DNA of 7,059 bases from an uncultured Candidatus Melainabacteria bacterium. Its GTDB lineage: Bacteria > Cyanobacteriota > Vampirovibrionia > Gastranaerophilales > Gastranaerophilaceae. The stretch spans positions 1 through 7,059 of the forward strand of contig CAMHMW010000094.1 of the NCBI GenBank assembly GCA_946186335.1, in the 5' to 3' direction. Both the position numbers and the translations under genes were made by a program. This document shows positions 5,441 to 7,059 of this stretch, in pieces. Numbering within the stretch: the first letter of the stretch is position 1; every line of letters starts with the position of its first letter. The notes beneath the pieces were generated by a model. That model was given only the letters and a program-made list of their open reading frames with translations. It did no database searches and was not told the DNA's origin.

Positions 5441-7059
5441 GTGAGCGTAAACAACGTCAATCAAAAAATGAATATGGAAGCTATAATGAAGCTCATGAAG
5501 TCTGCACAGACACAAAAAGGCGGCAGAGCTCAAAAGCTTGCGCCCGGTATGTCTATGCAGGAATCCGTATTCCAGGCTCGCGCAAAAGGTGCTAATTTCG
5601 CTTCTCTTAATACACAAAACAGTGTTCAGGGTTTGAGAACTCCCCAGCAGGCAAGAGCCGCTCAGAATGTTGTAAGCCAAAATACCGCAAGTTCTGTTAA
5701 CGATTTATCAAAAACTTCCCAGACAACAAAATCTTCTGCATCCGCACAGACTTCAAATGCTCAGTCAACACAGGGTCAGCAGGCAGAAGAAAAACACGTT
5801 GATTTGTCAAAATACGATTTTGATAACTTAACATCAGTTCCGCAAGGGGAATTAAACGACTTAAAAGATTCTTTAACTGAATTGAAAAATGAAAATTTAC
5901 CGAAATTTATATCAAATAGTGTTGACAGTAAATTAAAGAGAGTAAATTCAGAATTATCAAAAAGAGCAGAAAATGCTGATAAGGCTGATGCTCAGAAATC
6001 AGAAAAAGATGGCGATCAGGCTGTTGGGGATTCAAAAGGTGATGCAAATGATTCAAAAGCAGCAACAGCAAAAACAGAAGCCGGAACTACCCAAATGAAT
6101 AAATCTCAGTCTGAGATGAAAAGTTTGGACAACAAAATGAAAAAAGATGATAAAGCATTCCAAAAAATGATGAAAAATCAGACAAAAGCAATTCAGAATG
6201 CACAAAAATCTATGCAGAGAGATGCTGCAAGACTGGAATCTTTATCTCAGGAAGTTGAAGCAGCAAACGCTGAAATTGAATCTCAAAATGCAATTTTATC
6301 ATCAGAAAATGCAACAGAAGCTGATAAACAACAGGCTCAGTCAATGGTTCAGGCATCATCAGCAAAAGTTCAGGCATCTCAGAGCAAAATCGGTGCGACT
6401 CAGGTTCGCATGAAAAAAACTCAGGTTAAAACCAATAAACAGGTAAGAACTTTATCAAGAAAAGCAAGTGCTTATAAGAAAACTTCTGCCGCAAATATAA
6501 AAAATGTTCAGTCAGCACAAGCCGAATCAAATAGTGTATTGAAAGTAGCAGAAAAGGCTGATGAAATTGCAGGATATACGCAAATGTCAGGTCAGGCTAC
6601 CCAGTATGTCGGTAAAGGTATGATAGCAGTCGGTAAAATGCTCGCATCAAATCAATTTACTGTGGCAGCAGGTATGGCAATGATTACATCAGGCGGTACG
6701 GTCGAAAAAGTTGGTATTGTTGTTGAAACAGTCGGTAACTATGGTAAATGTGCAGCAAACATTACAAAAACTGCTGTTTATGCAGCACAAGGTAATATTA
6801 CAGGTGCTTTGACATCCGCAGCATCCGCTGTTATGTCAGGTGTATCAGCCGCTAAGGGTACAAAAGAAATTGCAGGCGGCTTCAAGAGTGTTAATCAGGA
6901 AGTTGGTAAAGCTCTTGAAAAATCTTCTGAAAAATTAGCTGCAAAATCAACAACTCAGGTAGCAGATACAGCAGCGGATGAAGCAACAAAAGCAGCAGGT
7001 GGTGTTGCCGAGGGTGCAACAGAAGGTGCAACAAAGGCTGTTGACGGCGCAACTGATGG
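5441..7059 (+). CDS. Unrecognised large coiled-coil, Ala/Gly-rich protein, 3'-truncated
   Basis: An open frame of 539 codons from GTG 5441 to the right edge with no stop; the C-terminus is missing. The start is chosen for GGAGAG 8 nt upstream; the next in-frame ATG (5468) lacks such a site. I recognise no family. From N to C: a Gln/Ser/Thr-rich, probably disordered stretch (about 1-115); a mixed helical stretch beginning HVDLSKYDFDNL (about 118-185); an Asp/Lys/Ala linker (185-215); a long Lys/Gln/Ala/Ser coiled coil (about 219-380: KSLDNKMKKDDKAF, LESLSQEVEAANAEI); a Gly/Ala-rich, moderately hydrophobic segment (about 391-475: GKGMIAVGKML, VAAGMAMITSGG, VEKVGIVVETVG, GALTSAASAVMSGVSAA); and an Ala-rich tail with repeated (E/D)GAT units. 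It has no Trp and a single Cys (437), and no N-terminal signal peptide. The pattern suggests an elongated, perhaps exported or membrane-interacting protein, but that is inference. Divergent from fabI. Confidence 0.8.
   Translation, partial: MSVNNVNQKMNMEAIMKLMKSAQTQKGGRAQKLAPGMSMQESVFQARAKGANFASLNTQNSVQGLRTPQQARAAQNVVSQNTASSVNDLSKTSQTTKSSASAQTSNAQSTQGQQAEEKHVDLSKYDFDNLTSVPQGELNDLKDSLTELKNENLPKFISNSVDSKLKRVNSELSKRAENADKADAQKSEKDGDQAVGDSKGDANDSKAATAKTEAGTTQMNKSQSEMKSLDNKMKKDDKAFQKMMKNQTKAIQNAQKSMQRDAARLESLSQEVEAANAEIESQNAILSSENATEADKQQAQSMVQASSAKVQASQSKIGATQVRMKKTQVKTNKQVRTLSRKASAYKKTSAANIKNVQSAQAESNSVLKVAEKADEIAGYTQMSGQATQYVGKGMIAVGKMLASNQFTVAAGMAMITSGGTVEKVGIVVETVGNYGKCAANITKTAVYAAQGNITGALTSAASAVMSGVSAAKGTKEIAGGFKSVNQEVGKALEKSSEKLAAKSTTQVADTAADEATKAAGGVAEGATEGATKAVDGATD
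7010..7055 (+). repeat. Short (E/D)GAT repeats in the coiled-coil protein tail
   Basis: EGAT-EGAT at residues 524-531 and DGAT at 535-538. At DNA level GGTGCAACA occurs at 7013-7021 and 7025-7033, a 12-bp period. The array runs to the window edge, so its full length is unknown. Confidence 0.6.

Noticed and set aside
5392..5595. Small ATG-initiated gene in another frame overlapping the start of the coiled-coil gene
   Set aside because: It has no ribosome-binding site, is Arg/Lys/Ser-rich in an out-of-frame manner, and overlaps a much longer frame with a clear ribosome-binding site.
5441..7059. Firm call of the coiled-coil protein as a type III secretion translocator (IpaB/SipB type)
   Set aside because: Only the general layout is similar. 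The hydrophobic part is Gly/Lys-interrupted, I see no shared motif, and there is no chaperone or secretion gene in the window.

Overview
The window is ordinary AT-rich bacterial DNA: densely coding, standard genetic code, short intergenic gaps, sigma-70-like TATAAT boxes and U-tract hairpin terminators. The gene set (pth, TPR protein, CNT-family nucleoside permease, ribF, fabI) is chromosomal housekeeping. No mobile element, phage gene, CRISPR array, tRNA or rRNA is visible. The lineage cannot be fixed from sequence alone. A low-GC gut bacterium, for example a non-photosynthetic cyanobacterial relative such as Gastranaerophilales or a low-GC Gram-positive-like group, would fit, but this is a weak guess.

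Layout from left to right. Positions 1-545 hold the 3' part of peptidyl-tRNA hydrolase, cut by the window edge. Next, with its own promoter candidate and a strong ribosome-binding site, comes a 469-residue soluble TPR protein (615-2024) closed by a terminator (2053-2083). A 428/429-residue CNT/NupC-type permease follows (2116-3405). Then ribF (3463-4362) has a near-consensus extended -10 promoter placed so that transcription should begin at the ATG itself, implying a leaderless mRNA. An inverted repeat with 18-bp arms (4389-4425) separates ribF from the convergent fabI (minus strand, 4445-5254). fabI is divergent from a large GTG-initiated open frame (5441 to the right edge, at least 539 codons) across a 186-bp AT-rich region. 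That region carries a good fabI promoter and three copies of a GTTTACA/TGTAAAC half-site.

How the genes fit together: pth recycles peptidyl-tRNA, ribF makes FMN and FAD, and fabI performs the last reduction of each fatty-acid elongation cycle. These are separate core functions, each with its own signals, rather than one operon. The less ordinary items are these: the permease, which has lost the nucleobase-contact and sodium-ligand residues of the CNT signature while keeping the ribose-contact ones; the leaderless ribF; the repeat-bearing regulatory region shared by fabI and its divergent neighbour; and that neighbour, an unrecognised Trp-free, coiled-coil, Ala/Gly-rich protein with a hydrophobic segment and an incomplete C-terminus. 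I see no defence, toxin or biosynthetic system that I could name.
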